Of a stretch of DNA of 64,000 bases, positions 1-7,850 are shown in pieces (the stretch's first letter is position 1; the number at the start of each line of letters is the position of its first letter). A program made the translations under genes and the position numbers. The notes under the pieces were generated by a model, which did no database searches, was not told where the DNA came from, and was given only the letters and a program-made list of their open reading frames with translations. Origin of the DNA: Chloroflexota bacterium (lineage in GTDB: Bacteria > Chloroflexota > Limnocylindria > QHBO01); contig QHBO01000007.1 in assembly GCA_003243965.1 (NCBI GenBank), positions 1 through 64,000 on the forward strand, in the 5' to 3' direction.

Positions 1-434
1 AGCGGTATCCCGGGTACGGGTTCTGGGCCGCGATCGAGAAGTCGACCGGCGACTTCCTCGGCTGGTTCCACTTCCGTCCGGCCGAGAGTGCCCCGGAAGA
101 CGAGCCCGAGCTGGGCTATCGGCTCCGCGCCGGGGCGTGGGGCAAGGGGTATGCGACCGAGGGCTCCCGGGCGCTCATCCGCAAGGGATTCCTCGAGCTG
201 GGCGTCCGGCGCGTGGTCGCCGAGACGATGGCGGTTCACGTGGCATCGCGGAGGGTGATGGAGAAGGCGGGTCTCCGATACGTGCGGACCTTTCGCCAGC
301 CGTGGCCGCATCGCATCGAGGGCGAGCACGGCGACGTCGAGTACGCGCTCGACCGGGAGGAGTGGGAGCACCGAGCCACGAACGAGGCGTTCGACCTCTT
401 CGGCACAAAGATCCGCGGATCGGCGCGCAGCTAA
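1..434 (+). CDS. GNAT N-acetyltransferase, 5' truncated by the window edge
   Basis: The reading frame is open from base 3 and stops at 434, giving about 143 residues of the C-terminal part of a GCN5-related acetyltransferase of the RimJ/RimL type (acetyl-CoA-dependent acylation of a protein N-terminus or small amine). Seen: a GxxxxWGKGYATEG stretch like the acetyl-CoA pyrophosphate loop (motif A), then VHVASRRVMEKAGL, the usual motif B with the 'NxxSxxxxeKxGF' pattern, then a short tail ending in hydrophilic residues. The start and first strands are missing. The substrate cannot be told from sequence. A toxin-antitoxin pair follows after a 51-base gap, on the same strand but probably with its own promoter. 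Confidence 0.85.
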   Translation, partial: RYPGYGFWAAIEKSTGDFLGWFHFRPAESAPEDEPELGYRLRAGAWGKGYATEGSRALIRKGFLELGVRRVVAETMAVHVASRRVMEKAGLRYVRTFRQPWPHRIEGEHGDVEYALDREEWEHRATNEAFDLFGTKIRGSARS

Positions 435-473
435 GCATCCGCGACCGCTACCGGGTGCGAGGCGACCTCCGGT

Positions 474-479
474 TATACT
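474..479 (+). promoter_or_regulatory. -10 element (TATACT) of the antitoxin gene
   Basis: TATACT lies 6 nt before the ATG at 486, the position expected of a -10 box whose transcript starts at or next to the start codon (leaderless). No convincing -35 box is seen. Confidence 0.5.
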
Positions 480-485
480 CTTGGT

Positions 486-728
486 ATGAAGACTGCAATC
501 TCCGTCCCCGATGCGCTGTTCACCGAGGTTGAACGACTGGTGCGCCGCTCGGGGCGTCCCCGCAGCGAGGTGTACAGCACCGCCCTCCGCGAATATCTTG
601 CGCGGCACGCTCCGGACGGCGTCACCGAGGCGCTCGACCAGGCCGTCGAGCAGCTCGGCGAATCCGCTGTCGAGTACCGATTCAGCAATGTTGCCGCGCG
701 GCGCGTCCTGGCGACGATCGAGTGGTGA
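486..728 (+). CDS. MazE/CopG-type ribbon-helix-helix antitoxin
   Basis: 80 residues. The N-terminal third (MKTAISVPDALFTEVERLVR) has the alternating beta strand and amphipathic helix of a ribbon-helix-helix DNA-binding antitoxin, followed by RSEVYSTALREYLARH, the second helix. The C-terminal half should bind and neutralise the toxin encoded directly downstream, whose GTG start overlaps this stop codon (GTGA), so the two are translationally coupled. As in other MazEF-like modules the pair is expected to repress its own promoter. Confidence is high because the partner is a recognisable MazF. The start is the only ATG in the right place and has a -10 box 6 nt before it. Confidence 0.85.
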   Translation: MKTAISVPDALFTEVERLVRRSGRPRSEVYSTALREYLARHAPDGVTEALDQAVEQLGESAVEYRFSNVAARRVLATIEW

Positions 729-1069
729 TCTCGCAGGGCGAGATCTGGTGGGCGGATCTCGCCGAGCCATCCGGATCGGAACCCGGCTTTCGACGGCCGG
801 TCGTGGTCGTCCAGGGTGATGCCTTCAACCGCAGCGCGCTCCGCTCTGTCGTCTGCGTCCCGCTGACGACCAACCTACGCTGGGCCGACGCACCGGGCAA
901 TGAGCTGCTGTCGGCCCGCATGACGCGCCTGCGTCGCGACTCGGTCGCGAACGTGTCCCAGGTCGTTACCCTCGACAAGGCCGTGATGACGGAGCGGGTC
1001 GGCAAGCTCTCGGGAGCGAAGGTCGATGCCGTGCTGGCCGGCATCGACATCGTGCTTGCGCGTTCGTGA
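725..1069 (+). CDS. MazF/PemK family endoribonuclease toxin
   Basis: About 114 residues. MazF-family toxins cleave single-stranded RNA at short sequence motifs. Seen: N-terminal GEIWWADL, the family signature strand ('GdIwwvdl'), RRPVVVVQGDAFN for the second strand with the conserved Arg-Pro, VCVPLTTN for the S/T-containing third strand, and NVSQVVTLDKAVMTERVG, matching the 'sqirtidksrl' segment carrying catalytic and dimer contacts. Start chosen at GTG 725 so that MISQGEIWW resembles family N-termini and the overlap with the antitoxin stop is 4 bases; GTG 722 is possible. It converges on the AHSA1 gene, with a hairpin in between. Confidence 0.85.
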   Translation: MISQGEIWWADLAEPSGSEPGFRRPVVVVQGDAFNRSALRSVVCVPLTTNLRWADAPGNELLSARMTRLRRDSVANVSQVVTLDKAVMTERVGKLSGAKVDAVLAGIDIVLARS

Positions 1070-1075
1070 CTGGCT

Positions 1076-1101
1076 GAAGCGCCATCCATCACCTGGCGTT
1101 C
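1076..1101. terminator. Hairpin between convergent genes
   Basis: GAAGCGCCA at 1076-1084 pairs with TGGCGTTC at 1094-1101 (8 pairs, one bulged G, 9-nt loop). It sits between the converging mazF and AHSA1 genes. There is no U-run, so termination in either direction is inference. Confidence 0.35.
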
Positions 1102-1137
1102 GAGGCGCAGCTCTGGGCACTTCACGAGCAGGCCGGT

Positions 1138-1638
1138 TCAGCCCTCGCCCAGGAGGGCTGCCAGCCGATCCCAGGTCTCGATCGCGCCACCGACCATCCC
1201 CATGGCCAGCGCGCCCTCGATCGCCTCGGGCGATCCCATGTGCCCGATGGAGGTGACCTTGGTTCGGCCGTCCAGCTCTTCGAAGACGAACGTCTCCGGG
1301 CCACCCTGCGTACCGGCGCCTTCGACGTCGAACATGAAGGTCCACCGGAATCCCCCCGGAGGCGTGACCTCCAGGTACTCCCCGTAGAACACCACGTCAC
1401 CGCGGTCCGGGGCACTGCTGACGTACCGCCATTTGCCGCCGGGCCGGACGTCCATCTCGGCCACGGTGGTGGTGGTCCCATGCGGACCCCACCAGCGGGG
1501 GATGAGCTCCGGATCGGTGAAGGCCTTCCAGACCTGCTCGCGCGACGCGTCAAAGGTGCGCTCGAACACGAGGTCGCCGCCCTCCGAGTAGATGGTGGTC
1601 GACTCGGTGCTGCCTCGGTCGATTCGGGTCCCGGTCAT
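1138..1638 (-). CDS. SRPBCC/AHSA1-domain protein
   Basis: 166 residues, single START-like AHSA1 domain (Activator of Hsp90 ATPase homologue 1-like), a hydrophobic ligand-binding fold. Seen: FERTFDASREQVWKAFTDPE, the domain opening, LIPRWWGP, and GGKWRYV, all hallmarks of the family, with a C-terminal helix ending in WDRLAALLGEG. The ATG at 1638 overlaps the stop of the ArsR gene (ATGA), so the two form an operon. ArsR-AHSA1 pairs are common in high-GC bacteria; the ligand is generally unknown and the regulator is thought to control the pair. Longer upstream translations in this frame run through the regulator gene and are not real. Confidence 0.9.
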   Translation of the reverse strand: MTGTRIDRGSTESTTIYSEGGDLVFERTFDASREQVWKAFTDPELIPRWWGPHGTTTTVAEMDVRPGGKWRYVSSAPDRGDVVFYGEYLEVTPPGGFRWTFMFDVEGAGTQGGPETFVFEELDGRTKVTSIGHMGSPEAIEGALAMGMVGGAIETWDRLAALLGEG

Positions 1639-1982
1639 CGTCCTCTCCCTTGCGCTGGCGTGTCCTGCAGATCGCGGAGGTATGCGTCGAGCCGTTCGAA
1701 GCTCTCCTCCCAATGTCGGCGGTACTGGCTGACCCAGTCGGCGACGTCCCGAAGCGGTCCGGGCTGGAGACGGCAGGGCCGCCATTGCGCCTTCCGACCC
1801 TGTTCGATCAGCCCAGCCCGCTGCAGCACCTTGAGGTGCTTCGAAATCCCGGGCAGGCTCATCTCGAATGGCGTGGCGAGCTCGGTGACCGTCGCCTCAC
1901 CAACAGCCAGCCGGGCGAGGATCGCCCGCCGTGTGGGATCGGCGAGGGCTGAGAATGTCGCGCTCAGTGGATCGGCTTCCAT
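1635..1982 (-). CDS. ArsR-family winged-helix repressor
   Basis: 115 residues. LADPTRRAILARLAVGE opens the winged helix, FEMSLPGISKHLKVLQRAGLI is the recognition-helix region, and a basic wing follows. There are no clustered cysteines, so this is the metal-independent subclass usually paired with an AHSA1-domain gene, which is indeed the overlapping next gene. Its probable operator and -10 box lie directly upstream, within and just after the end of the GGDEF gene, which implies autoregulation. Start ATG 1982. Confidence 0.9.
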   Translation of the reverse strand: MEADPLSATFSALADPTRRAILARLAVGEATVTELATPFEMSLPGISKHLKVLQRAGLIEQGRKAQWRPCRLQPGPLRDVADWVSQYRRHWEESFERLDAYLRDLQDTPAQGRGR

Positions 1983-1999
1983 GCTGCGTTTCGCCGTAC

Positions 2000-2024
2000 G
2001 GTTAAATAACCTAGCGGCATAATA
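2000..2024 (-). promoter_or_regulatory. Promoter and inverted-repeat operator of the arsR operon
   Basis: On the minus strand TATTAT (2024-2019) fits a -10 box, and GGTTATTTAACC (2011-2000; 5-bp inverted arms, 2-nt centre) covers the expected transcription start. This is a typical place for an ArsR autorepressor to bind. The box lies inside the last codons of the upstream GGDEF gene. Assignment is inference from position and symmetry. Confidence 0.45.
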
Positions 2025-3585
2025 CAGCGCGCCGACCGCGTGTCAAGGTCTCGGCCCGTCGTTCAGAGGGTGCCGCGCCCCGCGATGGCCCTGCTGCGCG
2101 ACGCGCACTTTCGGATCGGGGGCGGTGGACCGTCGAGCGCTGCCGCGAGCGCCGCCTTCGCTTGTTGGCGTACATCCGACGGTCGGCAGCGGCCACCGCC
2201 GTGACGAGGTCGCCGTCGTCCGGAACGACGGCCGATCCCAGCGAGAGCCGGAGCGTCAGCGCATGCTCCGTCACTCGCCATGCCGACATCGCGCGGCGCA
2301 GGCGGGCGGTGAAGCACCGGGCGCCCAGGCGCCCGGTGTCGGTGAGCAGCACCAGGAACTCGTCGCCGCCCACGCGACAAACGAGATCGCTGTCGCGTGC
2401 CACGCCGGCGAGCATGCTGGCCGCGCCACGGATCAGCACGTCACCCGCGGCGTGGCCGTACCGATCATTGATCTCCTTGAGCTCGTCGAGGTCTGCGCTC
2501 AGGACGGCCGCCGGACGGGGGACGCGAGCGATACGCGCCGACTCGGAGGCGATCGCTTCGTCCCACGCGAGCCGATTACCGATGCCGGTCAGCCCATCGG
2601 TCTTCGCCAGCCGCATCAGCTCCGCGCGCTCGGTGTTCAGCGCCTCGCGCACGAGGGCCTGTTCGATGACCAGCGAGGAGGCTTCTGCCAGTGCTCTCCC
2701 GATGCGCTGGCACAGCATCGTGAAGCCGCGCGGCTGTCGAGAAGTGTGGGCCAGGGTCAGCACCCCGAGCTCACCCTGGCTGCCGAGCGGCAGCGAGAGG
2801 CGCGCGATGATCTCATCCGATTCAGCACCGGGCTGCCGATACGCTTCCTGTTCGACGAGCAGCCGCGACATCGGCGACGGTGCCTGGCCCGGTGCGAAGT
2901 CCTCCCACGTCGCTCCGGGGTCCGCATCGCGGTCGACCCGCACGCGCAGCCACTCGCCTTCCCGCCGCAGCTCCGTGACCGCGATCTCGCAGGACAGCGA
3001 TCGCGCCGCACTCGCGGCGATGTGCCGAGCGGTGTCGCGTCCCGTCTCGGGCCGGTACTCCATCAGCTGCCGGACTGCGTGCACCAGCTCCAGCTCGTCC
3101 GCGAGCAGCTTTGCCGGACCGACATCGGTAGTCACCGCCACCGCCTGAGCCGCGGCATGCACCAGGATGGCGTCGCTCACCTCGCGGTCCGCAGCGCCGC
3201 CCATTACCACCAGGTAGTCGTCGCCAACCGGCACCACCGCCGCGTGCGTGCTCCAGTACGGGCCGGCGATGCGGGCCAACTCGCCGCGGCTGCGCACGGG
3301 CAGCCCGCTGCCCCACGCACGCTTCAGGACCGGTTCATCGTCCAGGCGGACCTCGACGACACCGGCCCAGCTGCCACCGCGTCCGAGGCCGCCGAGCAGC
3401 CGCCACGTGTCCTCGCCGCGTGCAAAGACCAGGACGTCCGAAGCCCCGACGACACGGGCGAGATCGCCGGTCGTCTCGGCCCGCGCAACGCTGTTCACGC
3501 CCTGCAGTCTGAAGCGGGGGAGCGGCGAAGGCGACGGTACGAAGGTCCAGCCGACTTGGTCTTGCCCTCTCCGGGCCGGTGCCAC
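2011..3585 (-). CDS. Diguanylate cyclase with N-terminal sensory region (GGDEF)
   Basis: Up to 524 residues. The C-terminal third is a GGDEF domain that makes cyclic di-GMP from two GTP: KTDGLTGIGNRLAWDEAI starts it, SADLDELKEINDRYGHAAGD gives the metal/substrate helix, and RVGGDEFLVLL is an intact active site. An RxxD inhibitory site (RDSD) lies exactly five residues before GGDEF, so product feedback inhibition is likely. The N-terminal 300 residues look like one or two GAF-type sensor modules with no clear membrane segment. The tail after the domain is rich in Arg and Ser. Start is uncertain: GTG 3585 is the longest, GTG 3498 is equally plausible. Confidence 0.85.
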   Translation of the reverse strand: MAPARRGQDQVGWTFVPSPSPLPRFRLQGVNSVARAETTGDLARVVGASDVLVFARGEDTWRLLGGLGRGGSWAGVVEVRLDDEPVLKRAWGSGLPVRSRGELARIAGPYWSTHAAVVPVGDDYLVVMGGAADREVSDAILVHAAAQAVAVTTDVGPAKLLADELELVHAVRQLMEYRPETGRDTARHIAASAARSLSCEIAVTELRREGEWLRVRVDRDADPGATWEDFAPGQAPSPMSRLLVEQEAYRQPGAESDEIIARLSLPLGSQGELGVLTLAHTSRQPRGFTMLCQRIGRALAEASSLVIEQALVREALNTERAELMRLAKTDGLTGIGNRLAWDEAIASESARIARVPRPAAVLSADLDELKEINDRYGHAAGDVLIRGAASMLAGVARDSDLVCRVGGDEFLVLLTDTGRLGARCFTARLRRAMSAWRVTEHALTLRLSLGSAVVPDDGDLVTAVAAADRRMYANKRRRRSRQRSTVHRPRSESARRAAGPSRGAAPSERRAETLTRGRRAVLCR

Positions 3586-3606
3586 GCCCCTGGGGGCGAG
3601 ATGCGG

Positions 3607-5193
3607 TCAGGGGGTCAGCGTCGGCGTGTCGGTCGGAGTCGGCGACGGTGTGGCCGTGATCGGCCGTCCCGCCAGCACGTCGAGATAGGCGGTTCCGAAC
3701 TCCTGCGCCGCTTCGACCACCGTTCCCTCACCGAACTCATTGAAGCTGGTGATCAGCTGCCACGGATCGCGAGACGCCACCATGTCGGCCACGTTCCGCT
3801 GCCAGCGGCCGAGATCCCGCGCCAGGCGCGGCGCCGGCTCGTCAACCCGCCAGAAGCCCGGGCTGATATTGAAGCTGTAGCTGTCGACTCGCTGGACGGC
3901 GACCGCCGGGCCGTACTGGTGCCAGGAGTCAGGCTGGCTGGCGCAGGTCCGCCACCCGGCAAACTCCTTCATCATCAGATAGAAACGGTCGGCGTTGGCC
4001 GTCGCCCATCGGTCCATCGTCGCGCACGACTCGCTGCCATTGCCGTACACGAAGATGACCGGCTTGCCGCCCACGTGCAGGTAGGCGGGATTCGCCGCAT
4101 ACCTGCTCAGGATGTACGCCAGATCGGACTGGATTTGGGCGACGGTCGGGTCGCCGGTCCCCTCCGCCTCGTGGTACAGCGTCCAGCGAAACGTGCCGGC
4201 GTTGGCCAGCAGGGCCGCCACCCGGAGGTCGGTCTGGCTGCCTTGCCCCCACCATGAGGCGATGCCGGCCTGGATGCCCGCATCCTGCATCGCGGCAACA
4301 TGGGACTGGACGACCGATGCATCCGAGCTGCTGTAAAAGCCGAGGCTCGGCGTGAAGCGCGTGAACGGGTGGTAGCCGACCTGGTCCCAGCTTTCTCGGA
4401 ACCACGGGTAGTAGAAGGCGGCGCGGATTGGGAGCGACAGGCTGGCCGATCCGAGGACGTTGCTCGGTGTCGGTGTCGGTGTGGGTGTGGGTGTGGGTGT
4501 GGGTGTGGGCGTGAGGGTGGGCGAAGGAGTGAGTGACGGGGTCGGGGTCACGCTCGGCGTCGCCGCGACGACGGGTGTCGGCGCCACGGCCACGGTCGGA
4601 GTCGCGGGGGTCGAGGGGGTGGCAGCCGCTGGTGTGACGAGGGCCGGCGGCGAAGTCGTGTCCGTCGGCGGTCCGGTGCTGATCACGAGTTGGGGTTTGT
4701 TGGCGCTTCTGCGAGAGCCGATCGTCAGCCCGTCGCTGCTGTTCATGCTCAACCGGAAGCTCAGCGCGCCGTTTCCCGCGACCGCACGAGAGACATCGGC
4801 CTCGACCCAAACGCCGCGCTTCGCGGGCGGCAGCGTGCCGGCCGTCACTCCCTTGGGCGGCGCCGTCTTCCAGGTGACCGACGTCTCCGTCCAGGAGCCG
4901 CCGGTCAGCGAGACCATCGTGGTAGCTGCGCTGGCTTCGGTGACATAGACACGCAGGCGGGCGCTCTGGACGGGACCCACCAGCCCGCTGACCGTGAATC
5001 GCAGCAGGCTGTCGTAATCGTTGACGTCCGCGCGCAGGCTCGAGACGCGGGCATAGTTTGTTGTCGGCGCCAACCGGTTGATCCGGGTGTCGGCGGCGGA
5101 TGTGAAGGTGGTGGTTGCCCCTCGGGTGCCCTGTACGCCGAGCAGCCCGAAGACGAGCACCGCCAGCACGGCGGCGATCGGCGGCAATCTCAC
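3607..5193 (-). CDS. Secreted GH99/GH71-like glycosidase with CBM96-type domain
   Basis: 528 residues. A signal peptide (residues 1-25, ending near GTRGA) is followed by a DNRLRE/CBM96-like beta-sandwich (about 30-170, with TSAADTRINRL and SWTETSVTWKTAPP, typical of that carbohydrate-binding family). Next comes a long Thr-Pro linker (about 175-245), then a catalytic domain resembling GH99 endo-mannosidases and related GH71 enzymes: AAFYYPWF at the start and SFNEFGEGT near the end, the usual acidic active-site strand. A second short Thr-Pro stretch closes the protein. It probably acts outside the cell on an alpha-mannan or similar glycan, but the substrate is inference. GTG start. Confidence 0.75.
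   Translation of the reverse strand: MRLPPIAAVLAVLVFGLLGVQGTRGATTTFTSAADTRINRLAPTTNYARVSSLRADVNDYDSLLRFTVSGLVGPVQSARLRVYVTEASAATTMVSLTGGSWTETSVTWKTAPPKGVTAGTLPPAKRGVWVEADVSRAVAGNGALSFRLSMNSSDGLTIGSRRSANKPQLVISTGPPTDTTSPPALVTPAAATPSTPATPTVAVAPTPVVAATPSVTPTPSLTPSPTLTPTPTPTPTPTPTPTPSNVLGSASLSLPIRAAFYYPWFRESWDQVGYHPFTRFTPSLGFYSSSDASVVQSHVAAMQDAGIQAGIASWWGQGSQTDLRVAALLANAGTFRWTLYHEAEGTGDPTVAQIQSDLAYILSRYAANPAYLHVGGKPVIFVYGNGSESCATMDRWATANADRFYLMMKEFAGWRTCASQPDSWHQYGPAVAVQRVDSYSFNISPGFWRVDEPAPRLARDLGRWQRNVADMVASRDPWQLITSFNEFGEGTVVEAAQEFGTAYLDVLAGRPITATPSPTPTDTPTLTP
4464..4513 (-). repeat. GT-rich microsatellite encoding the Thr-Pro linker
   Basis: On the plus strand a tract of repeated GTGGGT units with slightly degenerate edges; read on the minus strand it encodes alternating Thr-Pro. 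It is prone to copy-number change, which would alter only linker length because the unit is a multiple of three. Confidence 0.8.
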
Positions 5194-5365
5194 CGGGTCG
5201 AGGTTCTCACGTGTCAGGGCACGGACCGCGTGGGGGAGTTATCAGGGCTCTCGCCCCGGCCGAGGCACTCGGCGTGGCGAGAGCGTCATTCTACGGACGC
5301 CGCAGGTTGACGGGCGCCCTCCGCGCGCAAGGACTGCCTGAATGGCGCCGGGCCGCGGGCGGTCG

Positions 5366-5806
5366 CTAGTCGGCGATGCGCTCGACGGTGATGACCGGGA
5401 TCTCCCGGTTGGTGCGGCGCTCGTAGTCCCAGAACGACGGATTCTTCCCCGCATGGTGGTTGTAGAGACGCCGTCGTTCGGCACCGTGGGCGACGGTCGC
5501 GCGGGCGCGGAACGCCTCCGTCCCGACCTCGATGCGCACCTCGGGATGGGCGAGGATGTTCAGGTACCAGGCCGGGTGCGTCGGCGCGCCGCTCTTCGAG
5601 GCGATGATCACGTACCGATTCCCGTCACGGGTGTAGACCAGCGGGGTGGTGCGCTCCTCGTTGGTTCGCGCGCCGGTGGTCGTCAGGAGCATGAGGTCAC
5701 GCCCCACGAACGGGCCGCTGCTGGCATGCCCACGGTGCGCGCGGAAGTCCTCGATCAGCGTGCGGTCGAAGTCGTTCATGGATGGTGGGGTTGCGCTCTG
5801 GGTCAT
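5366..5806 (-). CDS. F420H2-dependent quinone/nitro-reductase (Ddn/DUF385 family)
   Basis: 146 residues, the usual size of the deazaflavin-dependent nitroreductase family (split-barrel fold). Seen: LMLLTTTGARTNEERTTPL, matching the family's 'lLtTtGrkSGkpRtvPL' cofactor-phosphate loop, VIIASKSGAPTHPAWYLN, matching 'aSkgGaprhPaWyhNL', and a C-terminal YERRTNREIPVITVER. It uses reduced F420 to reduce quinones or nitro compounds. A palindrome overlapping its -10 box suggests induction by a regulator not encoded here. A weak Shine-Dalgarno GAGGA precedes ATG 5806. Confidence 0.88.
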   Translation of the reverse strand: MTQSATPPSMNDFDRTLIEDFRAHRGHASSGPFVGRDLMLLTTTGARTNEERTTPLVYTRDGNRYVIIASKSGAPTHPAWYLNILAHPEVRIEVGTEAFRARATVAHGAERRRLYNHHAGKNPSFWDYERRTNREIPVITVERIAD

Positions 5807-5836
5807 CGGGTCCTCGGGGTTTCGATCGCGTTAGCA

Positions 5837-5855
5837 AGTTGCTTAAGCAACTATA
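5837..5855 (-). promoter_or_regulatory. -10 box overlapped by a perfect 16-bp palindrome
   Basis: AGTTGCTTAAGCAACT at 5837-5852 is a perfect palindrome. On the minus strand TATAGT (5855-5850) fits a -10 box for the reductase gene and shares its last three bases with the palindrome, so a bound repressor (MarR-like by general form) would cover the transcription start. The regulator identity is inference. Confidence 0.55.
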
Positions 5856-5882
5856 CACCCGGATCCGCGTAGCCGAGCAGGG

Positions 5883-6827
5883 TCAGATCTCGGCGATCCT
5901 CCGCGGCCCGAGGCGGGGGCCGCGGCGCGGTGGCCCGAGCCCGGATGCCTCGACCAGGCGCTGGATGCGGCCGCGTTGGCCGGCGTACGGCGCGAGCAGC
6001 TCGAGCATCCGAGCGTCGGTGGCGCGCCGCTCTCCGGCCAGTGTCCACGCGATGCGGTTTTTCAGGTGGTAGTCGCCGACGCTGACGGCATCCGGATCGC
6101 CGAATGCCACTCGGCCGACCTCCGCCAGCGTCCAGTCGCCGATCCCCGGGATGGAGCGGAGGAGCCGATAGACGCGGGCAATGCCGGGTTCGCGCCCTGC
6201 GCGCCCTGCGCCCTGCGCGGTGCTGGCCGTCAGTCGTGAGGCCAGGCGCGCGGTGGCGCAGAGCAGCTCGGCCCGGCGCCGCTCCACGCCGAGCGGATGA
6301 AACGCGTGGTATGGCAGGGCGGCCAGAACGGAGGGCTCGGGCTGGAGCCAGAGCCGAGCCGGTCCCGGCGCCCGCTCCCCGTAACCTCGAACGAGCTCCC
6401 GGTAGGCGAGGCGCGCCTCGAAGCCCGTCACCTTCTGCTCCAGGATGGCCGTCACAAGCGCATCAAACGGCCGCCCGGTGCGGGTCAGCCGCAGGCCGGT
6501 GAGCCGCCGCGCGAGCTGGGCAATGGCAGGGTGGCGAGGAATCAGCGCCTCAGGGTCATCGGCGAGCCCGATGAGGTCCGGCACGCTGGCAATCGCCGCC
6601 TCTGCGCCCGCTCCCCAGGCGCGTGCCCGCACGGCGCCGGCACTGGCGCTGAGCTGCAGCGTGGCCGCCCCGCTCTCCGTGCGCAGCGAGTGCCACACGC
6701 CGTCTGCCGCGAATCGCGTGGTCGGATCTCCCTGCCCGTGGGCGAGGGGGGCAAGCGTGCGCACCAGGTCGAGCGGCACCTCGACCCGGATCAGGCGCTC
6801 GAGGTCGGGAAGCGGTCCCCCGGGCAC
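5883..6827 (-). CDS. DNA-3-methyladenine glycosylase II family (AlkA/HhH-GPD)
   Basis: 314 residues, base-excision repair glycosylase that removes alkylated purines. Seen: an N-terminal beta-rich region, then DALVTAILEQKVTGFEARLAYRELV, the first helices of the HhH-GPD core. LRSIPGIGDWTLAEVG is the helix-hairpin-helix with the Gly-rich turn, and AVSVGDYHLKN carries the catalytic aspartate. The C-terminal helix region is Arg-rich. GTG start. It lies 18 bases after the FabD-like gene and is probably the last gene of that transcript; no functional link to its neighbours is obvious. Confidence 0.85.
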   Translation of the reverse strand: MPGGPLPDLERLIRVEVPLDLVRTLAPLAHGQGDPTTRFAADGVWHSLRTESGAATLQLSASAGAVRARAWGAGAEAAIASVPDLIGLADDPEALIPRHPAIAQLARRLTGLRLTRTGRPFDALVTAILEQKVTGFEARLAYRELVRGYGERAPGPARLWLQPEPSVLAALPYHAFHPLGVERRRAELLCATARLASRLTASTAQGAGRAGREPGIARVYRLLRSIPGIGDWTLAEVGRVAFGDPDAVSVGDYHLKNRIAWTLAGERRATDARMLELLAPYAGQRGRIQRLVEASGLGPPRRGPRLGPRRIAEI

Positions 6828-6845
6828 GGCGGCCGGCCCCGATCC

Positions 6846-7850
6846 CTAGCGGCGCATCGAGAGGACCAGGGGCGAGGCGCTGCGCTGGACCGCCTCGAAG
6901 TCGCTGCGCGAGCGGACCCCGTGATATCCCTCGGCGACGATGATCTGGCCGCAGATGGCGCCCAATGAGTTTCCCGGCCCCGGCAGGATCAGCACGTCAG
7001 GTGCGTACTCGCGCAGCGCGACGCGCAGGCTGGTCGCGAAGTCGTAGGCGGTCGTCAGCTGCTCGTCGAGCGTGTACGCCGCGAGCTGCGCCGGATCGGT
7101 CGACCATGGCGTGAAGCGGACCCCGCGCCCGTCGATGAGCGTCACGTCCGGCGCTTGCCAGCGCAGGTCCACGAGGATCGAGGCGGCGGCCGTGGCCACC
7201 TCTTCGGCGAGCGGGCCGTGATCCGGCCCCTGCAGGGCCAGGCGCAGCGGGAAGCGCCGCTCACCGACGGTAACCGGCGGCAGTGTGGCCAACAGGCGTC
7301 CGACCCCCGCCTCGGAGCCGGCCAGGACGGTGTAGCCACCGAGGTCGACGCTGCGGAAGACCTCCCCGTCTCCCGCGCCCAGGGCCGTGGTGACCGCGTT
7401 CTCGAGGGCGGGATTGCGTCGCCAGGCCGCATCGGTCAGCGGATAGATCACCTGCCCGCCATGGTCCTCGCGCGATTCCCGCTGCTGCTGGAGGTTGGCG
7501 ACCTCCTGGACCAGGCGGAAACCGTCGGAGAAGCGCAGCGCGGCCGTGGCGGCCAGCGCGGTGTACCAGCCGAGCGAGTTGCCCACCACCGCCACCGGAT
7601 CGTGGTCCATGCCGGCCTTCTCGGCGTCGAGCAGGCTGGTCAGGAAGGTGAGCGGCGCGGAATGCGCCGGCTGGAGGTGCACCTGCGGGTCGAACCTATC
7701 GGCCCGGTCGAGCTCCACCAGGGAGGGGAGCCCGTACTGCTCGCGGAGCTGTTCCGCCTCCCGGACGAACCGATGCCCGGCGTCGAGCGAGCCGAGTGCG
7801 GCCGCGGTGTAGGCGCCCCGTCCGGGGAAGACGATCACCGCCCGACTCAC
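6846..7850 (-). CDS. FabD-like acyltransferase domain protein
   Basis: 334 residues, resembling malonyl-CoA:ACP transacylases but divergent. Seen: VIVFPGRGAYT where FabD has 'fPGQGsQ', VVGNSLGWYTALAA as the nucleophile elbow (GNSLGW for the usual GHSLGE, serine present), and GPGNSLGAICGQII near the C-terminus. The canonical catalytic histidine is not obvious to me. GTG 7850 overlaps the stop codon of the E1 gene by four bases, so the two are translated together. The pairing suggests an acyl group made or decarboxylated by the E1-like enzyme is moved by this protein, but that is inference. Upstream in-frame extension overlaps E1 and is not real. Confidence 0.75.
   Translation of the reverse strand: MSRAVIVFPGRGAYTAAALGSLDAGHRFVREAEQLREQYGLPSLVELDRADRFDPQVHLQPAHSAPLTFLTSLLDAEKAGMDHDPVAVVGNSLGWYTALAATAALRFSDGFRLVQEVANLQQQRESREDHGGQVIYPLTDAAWRRNPALENAVTTALGAGDGEVFRSVDLGGYTVLAGSEAGVGRLLATLPPVTVGERRFPLRLALQGPDHGPLAEEVATAAASILVDLRWQAPDVTLIDGRGVRFTPWSTDPAQLAAYTLDEQLTTAYDFATSLRVALREYAPDVLILPGPGNSLGAICGQIIVAEGYHGVRSRSDFEAVQRSASPLVLSMRR

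Noticed and set aside
4464..4513. GT-rich repeat as a CRISPR array or replication origin
   Set aside because: Units are 6 bp, in frame, and encode a Thr-Pro linker; there are no spacers or cas genes.
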